Assembly (NCBI GenBank): GCA_012515235.1
Contig: JAAYYU010000306.1
Span: forward strand, 52,049-116,048
Length of the DNA stretch: 64,000 nt
Reading direction: 5' to 3'
Source: Candidatus Anammoximicrobium sp.
Lineage (GTDB): Bacteria; Planctomycetota; Planctomycetia; Pirellulales; Pirellulaceae
Under the pieces are notes generated by a model. That model worked only from the letters and a program-made list of their open reading frames with translations, was not told where the DNA came from and made no database searches. The position numbers and the translations under genes were made by a program. This document shows positions 53,910 through 62,432 of this stretch, piece by piece. How positions within the stretch are numbered: position 1 is the first letter of the stretch; every line of letters starts with the position of its first letter.

Positions 53910-56030
53910 ATGAGCGACAACAGCGGCAACTCGCGCCGCCCCAACGAACCCAAGAACAATTCCGGCGGCCAGAGTGTGTTCTGGTACCTGATCCTGGTCG
54001 GGGCCGCCACCTTCGTGGTCACCATGTTCTTTGTGAACAACGTGGGACACGATATCCCCTACTCGGACTTTCTGCGGCTGATCGAGGTCAGCCAGCTGGA
54101 TGAACAGGGAAAGCCGGTCCACAGTTCGCCTCACATTGTGGTGAAAAAACCTGCCGGAGAAGGACGCTTCAAGTTCTTCCGCTACAGCAACTTGCGCGAA
54201 CTGCGTAACGGCATGCAAACCATTAGCGGGTTGGTGGACATTCGGGAACTCGGCGAGACGGCGGGCGAGGAGCCCAGCGAGCCCACGGCCCAAACCGCCA
54301 GCGGCGAAAAGGAACGCGCCGGCGTGCCGTTCCGGGTGGTCAAGTCAACCTCCAGCGAGGCCGAACAGAAGCTGCTGCAAAAGCTGGAGGAATGCCGACT
54401 GCCCTACGCCAACGAGCCGGGGCCGAGCATCTGGAGGTCCTACATGCCGCTGCTGATGATCTCGGCCCTGTTCGTCGGGCTGTTCTTCTTCATGCTGCGG
54501 CGGTTGGGCGGCGCGGGCTCGCCCATGTCGTTCGGCCGCAGCCGGGGGCGGTTGTACGCCCAGGAGGACATCGACATCAACTTTGACGACGTCGCGGGGA
54601 TTGACGAAGCCGTCGAGGAAGTCCGCGAAGTCGTGGACTTTCTGAAGTCGGCGGAGAAGTACCAGCGTCTTGGCGGACGGATTCCGAAGGGCGTGCTGCT
54701 CGTCGGCCCGCCGGGTACGGGCAAGACGTTGCTGGCCCGAGCGATCGCCGGCGAAGCGGGCGTGCCGTTCTTCAGCCTGTCCGGCAGCGATTTCGTGGAG
54801 ATGTTTGTGGGCGTCGGGGCGGCCCGCGTGCGGGACCTGTTCCAGCAAGCCGAGGCCAAGGCCCCGTGTATTATTTTCATCGACGAATTGGACGCGCTGG
54901 GCAAGAGCCGCATGGGCAGCGTCGTCGGCGGGCACGACGAGCGCGAACAGACGTTGAACGCCTTGCTGGTCGAAATGGACGGTTTCGACTCGAAGGCCAG
55001 CGTGATCGTGATTGCCGCGACGAACCGGCCCGAAACGCTGGACCAGGCGCTGCTGCGGCCCGGACGGTTCGACCGCCAGGTGCTGGTCGACCGGCCGGAT
55101 ATCCGCGGGCGGGAAGCGATCCTCAAGGTCCACGTCAAAAACGTCAAACTGGACGAGACGGTCGATCTGAAACAGGTCGCTTCGATCACGCCGGGCTTCG
55201 TCGGCGCCGATCTGGCCAACCTGGTCAACGAAGCCGCGCTGCTGGCCGCGCGCAAAGGCCGTTCGGCCGTCGGCATGGCCGAATTCAACGACGGCGTGGA
55301 ACGCGTCACGGCCGGACTGGAGAAGAAACAGCGCGTGATGAGCGACGACGAGAAGCACCGCGTGGCCTATCACGAGTCCGGGCACGCGCTGGTCGCCTGC
55401 TCGCTGCCCAACACGGACCCGGTCCACAAAGTGTCGATTATCCCCCGCGGTCTGGCGGCCCTGGGCTATACGCTGCAGCGCCCCGAAGGCGACCGGTTCC
55501 TGATGACCAAGTCGGAGTTGGCGAGCCGGATCCAGGTCCTGCTGGCGGGAACGATCACGGAAGAACTGGTGTTCACGGACATCTCGACCGGCGCGCAGAA
55601 CGACCTCGAACGGGCGACCGAGATCGCCCGCAGCATGGTGATGGACTTTGGCATGAGCCGCCTGGGACGCGTCAGCTATCGCGAAACGACGCGGTCGCCG
55701 TTTTTGGCGATGGCGGGAGCCGAGGAGCGGCTGCGGACGCACAGCGAGAAAACGGCCCGCGAAATCGACGAAGAAGTGCGGCGGATCATCGAGGAGGCGA
55801 TGGAGCAGGTGCGGCACATTCTGGAGACCCGCCGTTCGGCTTTGGAAGCGATCACGCGGCGGCTGATCGAAGTCGAATCGATCGACGCGGAGGAATTGCA
55901 GCGGATCCTCGCAGACTCCGACCCGGTCCCGCGCATCGTTCCCGGCACGGCCGAAACGCTGACACCTCGCACCCCCGACCGCCCCGCCGCCGAACTGCGC
56001 GACGCGCGGCCCGCCGAACAAGGCGGCTGA
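53910..56030 (+). CDS. ftsH: ATP-dependent zinc protease FtsH
   Basis: The 706-residue membrane AAA+ protease has membrane helices at 24-43 and about 177-198, with a periplasmic part between. Walker A is GPPGTGKT (266-273) and Walker B IIFIDELDALG. The second region of homology ends in RPGRFDRQVLVDRP, and the zinc motif HESGH is at 488-492 with a distal Asp later. A coiled helix is followed by a Pro-rich tail. Function: degradation of unassembled membrane proteins and some regulators. GGAG lies about 7 nt before the ATG. It is divergent from dxr/rseP, so two membrane proteases are side by side. The 140-residue periplasmic segment is longer than usual. Confidence 0.96.
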   Translation: MSDNSGNSRRPNEPKNNSGGQSVFWYLILVGAATFVVTMFFVNNVGHDIPYSDFLRLIEVSQLDEQGKPVHSSPHIVVKKPAGEGRFKFFRYSNLRELRNGMQTISGLVDIRELGETAGEEPSEPTAQTASGEKERAGVPFRVVKSTSSEAEQKLLQKLEECRLPYANEPGPSIWRSYMPLLMISALFVGLFFFMLRRLGGAGSPMSFGRSRGRLYAQEDIDINFDDVAGIDEAVEEVREVVDFLKSAEKYQRLGGRIPKGVLLVGPPGTGKTLLARAIAGEAGVPFFSLSGSDFVEMFVGVGAARVRDLFQQAEAKAPCIIFIDELDALGKSRMGSVVGGHDEREQTLNALLVEMDGFDSKASVIVIAATNRPETLDQALLRPGRFDRQVLVDRPDIRGREAILKVHVKNVKLDETVDLKQVASITPGFVGADLANLVNEAALLAARKGRSAVGMAEFNDGVERVTAGLEKKQRVMSDDEKHRVAYHESGHALVACSLPNTDPVHKVSIIPRGLAALGYTLQRPEGDRFLMTKSELASRIQVLLAGTITEELVFTDISTGAQNDLERATEIARSMVMDFGMSRLGRVSYRETTRSPFLAMAGAEERLRTHSEKTAREIDEEVRRIIEEAMEQVRHILETRRSALEAITRRLIEVESIDAEELQRILADSDPVPRIVPGTAETLTPRTPDRPAAELRDARPAEQGG

Positions 56031-56069
56031 CGCCGCTGCGGCGCGGAGAAGGTTTGAAGGAGCCGCCGC

Positions 56070-56675
56070 ATGAATGAACCGTTGCAGATCCTGCGACAGT
56101 GGCCCGACGCCGTGGTGTGGGGCGGCGCCGTGGCGGTGGCCGCGTTCCTCCTGCTGCTGATCTTGTTTCTGTTGCTTCGCCGCCGCGCGCGGCAGCCGGA
56201 GCCGGCGTCGCCGGATTGGCGGATCGACGTGGCGGAGTTGCCCGCCCACGGACCGCCCGCGGACGGCCCGCGGCTGGAGTTCTACGGCACGCCCGTGCGG
56301 CTGGCGGTGCTCGTGCTGGCGCCCGCGGGGCGCAACAGCCCGACGCCTGCTGAGAGCGACGTGCCGGCCCTGTTGGACGACTTGGTGCCGGGCCTCGCGG
56401 ACGTCGTCGCCGCGCAGGGGCCGCTGATTCGTCTGTGGCCGTGCCAGCTGAGCACCCGAGGGTTCGTCAGTTCCTTCTTCGGCAACGTGCGTTTGCCGGG
56501 CGACCGCGGCAAGGGCACTCCTTGGTGCGCCGCAGCGGGGCGGTTTGAGGCGGGCAGCCAGCAGCTGTTGGCGGGCCTGGTGTGCGCCGCCGATCGCCCT
56601 AACTCGCTCAGCCAGATCACGATCGCACACACCGGGCAGTGGATGGATGTGGTGAGGGTCAAGGAGGTGGACTGA
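56070..56675 (+). CDS. Single-helix membrane protein of unknown function
   Basis: The 201-residue product has one membrane helix (WGGAVAVAAFLLLLILFLLL, about 18-36) followed by RRRAR, so the C-terminal part faces the cytoplasm by the positive-inside rule. The soluble part has VRLAVLVLAPAGRNSP, GPLIRLWPCQLSTRGFV and ITIAHTGQWMDVV. It is not a family I can name; similar proteins occur next to other planctomycete envelope genes. It starts 39 bp after ftsH with GAAGGAG 8 nt before the ATG, so it is probably cotranscribed and may assist FtsH (inference). Confidence 0.7.
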   Translation: MNEPLQILRQWPDAVVWGGAVAVAAFLLLLILFLLLRRRARQPEPASPDWRIDVAELPAHGPPADGPRLEFYGTPVRLAVLVLAPAGRNSPTPAESDVPALLDDLVPGLADVVAAQGPLIRLWPCQLSTRGFVSSFFGNVRLPGDRGKGTPWCAAAGRFEAGSQQLLAGLVCAADRPNSLSQITIAHTGQWMDVVRVKEVD

Positions 56676-56742
56676 CAGCCCGGCCTTTCCTTGCAAGCCG
56701 GCTTGTTGAGTGCCGCTCCACGTCGCGCAAAGGAAGCTGCGG

Positions 56743-58221
56743 ATGCGATTCCTGTTTCGGGCCAAGACGATCGACTCCATCGTTGCCGAGGAGCGGCGGG
56801 GGGGCGAATTGAAGCGGACCTTGGGCCCGGTGGATTTGATCCTGCTGGGCGTGGGCGCGATCGTGGGCGCGGGGATCTTTGCCCTGGTGGGCACTGCGGC
56901 GGCGGGCGACGCGCTGCGGCCCGGCGCGGGGCCGGCCCTGGTCGTGTCCTTCCTGCTGACGGGCCTGGCGTGTACGCTGACCGCGCTGTGTTACGCGGAA
57001 CTCGCCGCGCTGGTCCCGATTTCCGGCAGCGCCTACACGTATGCCTACGCCACGCTGGGCGAAGTGATCGCTTGGATCATCGGCTGGGACCTGATCCTCG
57101 AATACGCCGTGGGCAACATCGCCGTAGCGGTGTCCTGGTCCGGATACTTCTGCGAGTTGCTGCGGGGGTGCGGCGTCGAGTTTCCGCGGTGGTTGGCCAG
57201 CGACCTGCGGACCGCGCTGCACACGCCGGAGATTCTGGATCAAGCGCCGCGAATGTTCGGCGTCCCGATCGTGTTCAACCTGCCCGCGGTCGCGATTGTC
57301 ACGCTGTTGACCGGCGTGCTGCTGGTCGGCATTCGCGAGAGCGCCTGGTTCAACGCGGTGATGGTGGCGATCAAGCTGGCCGTGCTGGGATTGTTTGTGG
57401 TCTGCGGCCTGTTTTACGTGCGGCCGGAGAATTGGCAGCCGTTTGCGCCCAACGGCTGGCCTGGGATTCAGGCCGGCGCGGCGGTGGTGTTCTTTGCGTT
57501 CATCGGTTTCGACGCGGTGTCGACGACGGCCGAGGAGTGCCGCCGTCCCAGCCGCGATTTGCCGATCGGCATCCTCGGTTCGCTGGCCGTGTGTACCGTG
57601 ATTTACGTCGTGGTGGCGGCCGTGCTCACGGGCATGGTGCCGTGGACGCAGTTGAACACGGCCGAACCGCTGTCGGTGGCCATGCGCGTGGCCCAGTTGG
57701 ATTGGGCGGCGGGGATTGTGGCCTTCGGCTCGGTGGTGGCCCATACGGCCGTGCTGTTGGTGTTTCAACTGGGGCAGCCGCGGATCCTGATGTCGATGTC
57801 CCGCGACGGGCTACTGCCGCCGGTGTTTTCGCGAGTGCATCCGCGTTTCCGCACACCGTACTTTGCCACGCTGGTCACGGGGGTCTTTGTCGCGGGGGGC
57901 GCGGCGTTGGCGAGCCTGGAGGAGATGGCCGATCTGTGCAACATCGGCACGCTGTCGGCCTTTCTGATCGTCTGCCTGGGCATCCTCGTCCTCCGCCGCC
58001 GCGACCCGCACCGCGAGCGGCCCTTTCGCACGCCGTGGGTGCCGGTGATCCCGCTGCTGGGCGTCGTCGCCTGCCTGTGGCTGTTGGCTGGCCTGCCCTA
58101 TCTGGCCTGGGCGCGGTTCGCCGTGTGGCTGGCCGTGGGCCTCGCTTGCTATGCGGTCTACGGCCAGCGGCGCAGCCGCCTGGCGGACTCCAAGAGAGGC
58201 GGCGACTCCTCGAAGGCCTGA
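56743..58221 (+). CDS. APC-family amino-acid permease
   Basis: The 492-residue integral membrane protein has 12-14 helices. The first contains the APC substrate motif GVGAIVGAGIFAL, followed by YAELAALVPISGSAYTYAY and FFAFIGFDAVSTTAEEC. This places it in the cationic amino-acid transporter-like branch. ATG 56743 is chosen because AAAGGA lies 8 nt upstream and the preceding frame is poor. It follows the hypothetical gene at 56070 by 67 bp and may end the ftsH transcript. A 97-bp palindromic element begins 68 bp after the stop. Confidence 0.9.
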   Translation: MRFLFRAKTIDSIVAEERRGGELKRTLGPVDLILLGVGAIVGAGIFALVGTAAAGDALRPGAGPALVVSFLLTGLACTLTALCYAELAALVPISGSAYTYAYATLGEVIAWIIGWDLILEYAVGNIAVAVSWSGYFCELLRGCGVEFPRWLASDLRTALHTPEILDQAPRMFGVPIVFNLPAVAIVTLLTGVLLVGIRESAWFNAVMVAIKLAVLGLFVVCGLFYVRPENWQPFAPNGWPGIQAGAAVVFFAFIGFDAVSTTAEECRRPSRDLPIGILGSLAVCTVIYVVVAAVLTGMVPWTQLNTAEPLSVAMRVAQLDWAAGIVAFGSVVAHTAVLLVFQLGQPRILMSMSRDGLLPPVFSRVHPRFRTPYFATLVTGVFVAGGAALASLEEMADLCNIGTLSAFLIVCLGILVLRRRDPHRERPFRTPWVPVIPLLGVVACLWLLAGLPYLAWARFAVWLAVGLACYAVYGQRRSRLADSKRGGDSSKA

Positions 58222-58289
58222 GCCTTGGTGCGTCTCGATCGAGGGCGACAAACTCTACGCGTCGTTGATGAAGCCCCGGTTTGGGCGCT

Positions 58290-58386
58290 GGGGTCAGGCT
58301 TACAGAATTCAATTCTGGCCGATCGTGACGCCAGCCATCTGGTACGACCCTGCTCGGCCAAAATTGAATTCTGTAAGCCTGACCCC
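58290..58386 (-). repeat. 97-bp palindromic element, copy 4
   Basis: Arms match for 33 bp with one mismatch. The loop is inverted compared with copies 1 and 3 (reverse complement GGTCGTACCAGATGGCTGG). The bases just outside both ends are also shared with copy 3. Confidence 0.95.
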
Positions 58387-58563
58387 ATTTCGCGCGAGCG
58401 TGCCGTCATGGACGGCGTCTTTCCGTGTCCGTTTCCCGTTTGGTGCTGGTAATTACCGCAGGGCGGTGGTTAAATAACGGAGTCTCCTGGGCGCCCCCAT
58501 CGCGGGTCGTGATTTTCTCGATGTCCGTTCATGTCTCACGTTCCTGCACGGAGTCGATCGAGT

Positions 58564-59979
58564 ATGAAACTCTTCAGCTCACTGGCCGTCGCTGCGGTTT
58601 TCTTGCCAGCCGTGGCCCTTGCGGCGGACGCGCCGAGAGTCGAGGCGGAAGGCCCCCAGGCGGGTGCGCTGGCGGCGCTCGAAGAACAGCTGCGACGGAA
58701 TCCCGACGACCTGTCCGTCTGGAATCAGTACATGGCGAGCAACTTCCCGCCGTTGTTGAGGCTCGGCAACGTCAACCCCGACGAGGCCCAGAAGCGGGTC
58801 GAGGCCATGAGGCGGTTTTTGAATTCGCTCCAGCCGACCCAGGACGAGACGAAGAAGATGCTCGCCAGAGCCCGGTGGACGCTCGGTTTCCGGGAGCAGC
58901 GGATCCGCCTGGTGCGGATGCCGCGCGGGGAACTGGAGGCCCGATTGGAGGCCCGGCCGGACGACGGACCGACGATCTCGCAGTACGCCCAGAAGGTGCG
59001 GATGGAGGTCCTGCTGCTGGTTTACTCGGCGACCGATCTTGCGGAAGAGAGTCTCAAAGCGGCCAAGGGCTTTCTGGACGGGCTGAGACCGAGGATTGCA
59101 GAGGGACCGGCCAAGAAGGCCTGGGACGGCGCCGTGCGGGATTTCGCTTGGCTGCAACACTCCATCGACGCGGCCAGGCAAGCCGCCAGACTGGCACGCA
59201 CTCCCCGTGTGGAATTGGAAGCCAGGCTGAACGCAAAGCCGGACGAGGCTGCGAACATCGCCATGTACGGGCAGAGGCTGTGGATAGAACTGGGGCCCTT
59301 GGCAGCCCAAGATCCCGCGTGCGCCGAACAGACGCTGGCATCAGCCAAGGCGTTTCTGGAGGGGTTGCGCCCGAACGTGAAAGAACCGTCGGCCAAGTCC
59401 GCGCTGGAGGGGGCCGATCAAAGCTTGTCCCGTCTCCAGGGTCTGATCGACCGCGCCGGACAGCGGGCTGCCCTTATCGGCAAGGACGCGGCGCCGCTGG
59501 ACGTCGAAGCCTGGATCAACGGAGACCCGCTGACGGCCGACGACCTGAAGGGCAAAGTCGTGCTGCTCGACTTCTGGGCCGTCTGGTTCGGGCCCAGCCT
59601 TGCCGCGCTTCCCCGCTTGCGCGAGTGGCATGACAAATACGCGGACAAAGGCCTGGTGATCATCGGCTTGACCCGCTACTCCAACTATGTGTGGGACCCG
59701 AGACTCCGCCGCCCAGTCCGCGCTTTCGGCCAAGAAAAAGTCGCTCCCCTGAAAGAACGCGAGATGCTGGCCAAGTTCGCGGAGCGCCACCAACTGCGCT
59801 ACCGCATCGCCATCCAGAAAGGCAGTTCGCTCGCCGACTACTATGTCGTCCATCGCATTCCGCACGTCGTGCTGATCGACCGCGAAGGCAAAATCCGCCT
59901 GATCCGCGCGGGCGGCGACCCGAAGCACGTCACGGACATCCAACCGTTGCTGGAACAACTGGTCGCCGACGGCGAATGA
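58564..59979 (+). CDS. TlpA-like thioredoxin-fold protein without active cysteines
   Basis: The 471-residue product has a signal peptide (MKLFSSLAVAAVFLPAVALA). Three helical repeats of about 90 residues follow (about 30-310), seen as VELEARLNAKPDEAAN and related phrases with KAFLEGLRP. The C-terminal half is a TlpA/AhpC-type thioredoxin fold (about 315-470): LKGKVVLLDFWAVWFGPS, then GLVIIGLTRYSNY and HVVLIDREGKIRLI. The usual WCxxC site reads WFGPS, so both cysteines are absent and thiol chemistry is impossible. The protein probably binds rather than reduces. ATG 58564 gives the best signal peptide. Confidence 0.85.
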   Translation: MKLFSSLAVAAVFLPAVALAADAPRVEAEGPQAGALAALEEQLRRNPDDLSVWNQYMASNFPPLLRLGNVNPDEAQKRVEAMRRFLNSLQPTQDETKKMLARARWTLGFREQRIRLVRMPRGELEARLEARPDDGPTISQYAQKVRMEVLLLVYSATDLAEESLKAAKGFLDGLRPRIAEGPAKKAWDGAVRDFAWLQHSIDAARQAARLARTPRVELEARLNAKPDEAANIAMYGQRLWIELGPLAAQDPACAEQTLASAKAFLEGLRPNVKEPSAKSALEGADQSLSRLQGLIDRAGQRAALIGKDAAPLDVEAWINGDPLTADDLKGKVVLLDFWAVWFGPSLAALPRLREWHDKYADKGLVIIGLTRYSNYVWDPRLRRPVRAFGQEKVAPLKEREMLAKFAERHQLRYRIAIQKGSSLADYYVVHRIPHVVLIDREGKIRLIRAGGDPKHVTDIQPLLEQLVADGE

Positions 59980-60439
59980 TCCCCGGAGCGGTCGCAGGCG
60001 TCTTCCCCGGCCGCTCCCCGCCGATCCAGTGGAGCGGGCCGTGACGCGAGCGGCCGGACGGCCTGCTGCTGGTCGCGCACTTCGTCGCCCCGTTCAACAC
60101 GGAACGGGGTGAGTTGGTGCGCGATGTGGCCCTACCCGTCCTCGATGTTCTGACCCGGCACACCTGGCTCCCGCAACACGTTGCGCGCCAAGCTCCGCAC
60201 GCTCGGCCTGAGCCCGCACGCGCAACACTCGCCGGACGTTGACCAGGAGGCCGAAGCCCCGGCCAGCCAAGCGAACGGCGACCGGGCCTCGCCGCCGGGG
60301 CCGGATCGTATTGCCGCGGCGTCTTCCTTGACTTTTGCCGGTCTTTCGACAAAATGCAGTTGGCAGCCTGACACGGCGTTTGCCTTTCGCTGCGGCGTGT
60401 CGCGGAAGACGTGCAGCACTTGCGGACGAGGAACAGACG
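59980..60439. other. Intergenic region with a possible Fis-type HTH remnant
   Basis: At 60166-60215 one frame reads SRNTLRAKLRTLGLS, the typical end of an NtrC/Fis DNA-binding helix-turn-helix. No upstream domain is present, and I treat it as a decayed gene end or chance. Otherwise nothing is recognised. Confidence 0.3.
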
Positions 60440-60970
60440 ATGCCCACAGAAACCGGAACGGTCACGGTCAACGCTGCGTTCCTCCAGGAACTCAAAGAAG
60501 ACAACGAGAAGCTGCGCGGTCTGATGGCCGAGTTCTCCGCGGTATGCGATCTCCGGCCGCCCCTGCGCCTTTCGCACAAGAGGCTGGCGTCCCTGCTGGC
60601 GCAGTTGCGAGACGAACTCGCCATGCATTTCTCGCTCGAGGAGGCGTTCGGCTACTTCGACCGGCCGACGGCTGTCGCGCCGCACCTGTCCGAACAAGCC
60701 TGCCGTCTGCGGGCCGAGCACGCGACCTTGTACGAGGATGTTGCGCGGATCGCCGAGGCGGCCGAAGACGCCCGCTCCCGCTGGATAGCGCAGTCCGAGG
60801 ACGAGGACGAGGACGAGGACGACCCGGTCAAGCAACGGATCGTGCGACGCTGCCAGAGCTTCTGGGACAGACTGCAGCAGCATGAAGCGGGTGAGAACGA
60901 ACTGATGTGGGCGGTCGGCTGCTGCGCCGATCCGGCCGCGCCGCCGGCCCGGCGCGCCGTTCACAGATAG
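60440..60970 (+). CDS. Hemerythrin-like HHE protein
   Basis: The 176-residue product starts at ATG 60440. It contains the HHE-type pattern MHFSLEE (His and Glu), LRAEHATLYEDV and FWDRLQQHEAGENELM, which would supply several ligands of a diiron site in a four-helix bundle. A Glu/Asp-rich loop (EDEDEDED) lies near 133. Such proteins bind oxygen or act in sensing and iron handling. It is cytoplasmic, with no signal. Its last 10 bp overlap the convergent cardiolipin synthase gene. I am moderately sure of the fold. Confidence 0.65.
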   Translation: MPTETGTVTVNAAFLQELKEDNEKLRGLMAEFSAVCDLRPPLRLSHKRLASLLAQLRDELAMHFSLEEAFGYFDRPTAVAPHLSEQACRLRAEHATLYEDVARIAEAAEDARSRWIAQSEDEDEDEDDPVKQRIVRRCQSFWDRLQQHEAGENELMWAVGCCADPAAPPARRAVHR

Positions 60971-62409
60971 GGCGACAGCAACCGGGCCGCACCGTCGCGG
61001 AGCCGCACGGGCAGTGAGCGGCCGTCCACCTCGGCTAACGTCAGGCGCCGCGAGGCGGCCAGCTTCTCCTGGACCAGGGCCTCCAGCGTCTGCGCCAGTT
61101 CCGCATCGTAACACTCCACGTTGAACTCAAAGTTCAGCCGCAGGCTGCGGGGGTCCCAGTTGGTCGAGCCGAGCAGCGTCCATTGGCCGTCGACCAGCAT
61201 CAGCTTCGTGTGATCGAAAGGCGGCGGAGACAGCCAGACTCGGCACCCCCGCTCCAGGACTTGCCACACCGACGCCCGGCAAGCCCACTGGACGAGCCTC
61301 AGATTCGTCTGCTCCGGCAGCAGGATGTCCACCTCCACGCCCCGCATGGCGGCGACGTTCAGGGAGCTGATCAGGCCGGCGTCGGGCAGGAAGTAGGGCG
61401 TCACGATCCGCACGGAGGACTGAGCGCAGGCCAACGCTCCGAGTAGGGTCAATCGCAGTTTTTCGAAATCTTCGTCCGGACCGTCCGGAATGCCGCGGGC
61501 CAGGACCGGGCCGGCGGGATCGAGCGGCGGGAACCAGCGGTCGCCTTCCAGCCGTTCGTCCGTGCAGAACGCCCAATCCTCGGCGAACACCTCCTGCAAT
61601 TGGGCCACGACGGGACCGGCCAGGCGGAAATGCAAATCTTCGATGGGCCGCACCGCCCCGGCGTCGGCGCAATGGCCTTGGCGGATGTTCATGCCGCCGG
61701 CAAACCCCAGCCGGCCGTCGACCACCAGGATCTTGCGGTGGTTCCGCAGATTGGCGTAAGGAAGCGCCCGCGGCAGGATCTTGCGGAGGAACCGGGCGAC
61801 GGGAATCTGGGCCCGCCGCAGTTTGTTGACGATGGACGGCCAGCTGTAGCGGGCGCCCAGGTCGTCGACGATGACCCGGACCGCGACGCCGCGGGCCACC
61901 GCCTGCGCCAACGCGTCGAGGAACATGCCGCCCGCCGGGTCGTTGTCGAAAATGTACGTCGTCAGCGTCACCGAGTGCTGCGCGCCGCCGATCGCGTCGA
62001 GCATCGCGGGGAACGCGGAATCGCGCCGCAGGGGCAGCACCGAGTTGCCGGCCAGCAGCGGATGTCCGGTCACGTCGCGGACCAGCTTGGCCAGTGCCCG
62101 CAGTCCGGTGTGGCTCCCGCCAGCCGCGCCGTCGGCCGCTGCGAGTTCGCCGGCGGCCTTGGCGACGGGGTCTTCCGGTTGCCAAGCGCCCTGCCGGATC
62201 GACCGCGCCCGCCGCTGAATCCGATTGATCCCCAGCATCAGGTACAGAAGCCAGCCGATGACCGGGACGAACCAGATCAGGCCGACCCAGGCGACCGCGG
62301 CATGCGCGTCGCGCTTGTACAAGATGGCGTGGCACGACAGACCCACATCCAAAACGAAGGTCAACAGCGTGAGCAGTTGTGGCCAGTGGTCGTTGAGTAG
62401 CTCGGTCAT
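60961..62409 (-). CDS. cls: Cardiolipin synthase, phospholipase D family
   Basis: The 482-residue product has two N-terminal membrane helices and an WVGLIWFVPVIGWLLYL region typical of bacterial Cls. There are two HKD motifs, HRKILVVD (about 224-231) and HTKLMLVD (about 400-407), each followed by G-x-N/S-N-type segments (FAGGMNI, GSTNWDPRS). It joins two phosphatidylglycerols, or phosphatidylglycerol and another phospholipid, in the inner membrane. ATG 62409 is chosen because MTELLNDHWPQ leads straight into the first helix. It follows the CNNM gene by 23 bp on the same strand. Confidence 0.93.
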   Translation of the reverse strand: MTELLNDHWPQLLTLLTFVLDVGLSCHAILYKRDAHAAVAWVGLIWFVPVIGWLLYLMLGINRIQRRARSIRQGAWQPEDPVAKAAGELAAADGAAGGSHTGLRALAKLVRDVTGHPLLAGNSVLPLRRDSAFPAMLDAIGGAQHSVTLTTYIFDNDPAGGMFLDALAQAVARGVAVRVIVDDLGARYSWPSIVNKLRRAQIPVARFLRKILPRALPYANLRNHRKILVVDGRLGFAGGMNIRQGHCADAGAVRPIEDLHFRLAGPVVAQLQEVFAEDWAFCTDERLEGDRWFPPLDPAGPVLARGIPDGPDEDFEKLRLTLLGALACAQSSVRIVTPYFLPDAGLISSLNVAAMRGVEVDILLPEQTNLRLVQWACRASVWQVLERGCRVWLSPPPFDHTKLMLVDGQWTLLGSTNWDPRSLRLNFEFNVECYDAELAQTLEALVQEKLAASRRLTLAEVDGRSLPVRLRDGAARLLSPYL

Positions 62410-62432
62410 GCAAGGATTTGAATCTCTGGGAT

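Noticed and set aside
54345..56894. 849-codon minus frame across ftsH
   Set aside because: Shadow of ftsH; composition not protein-like.
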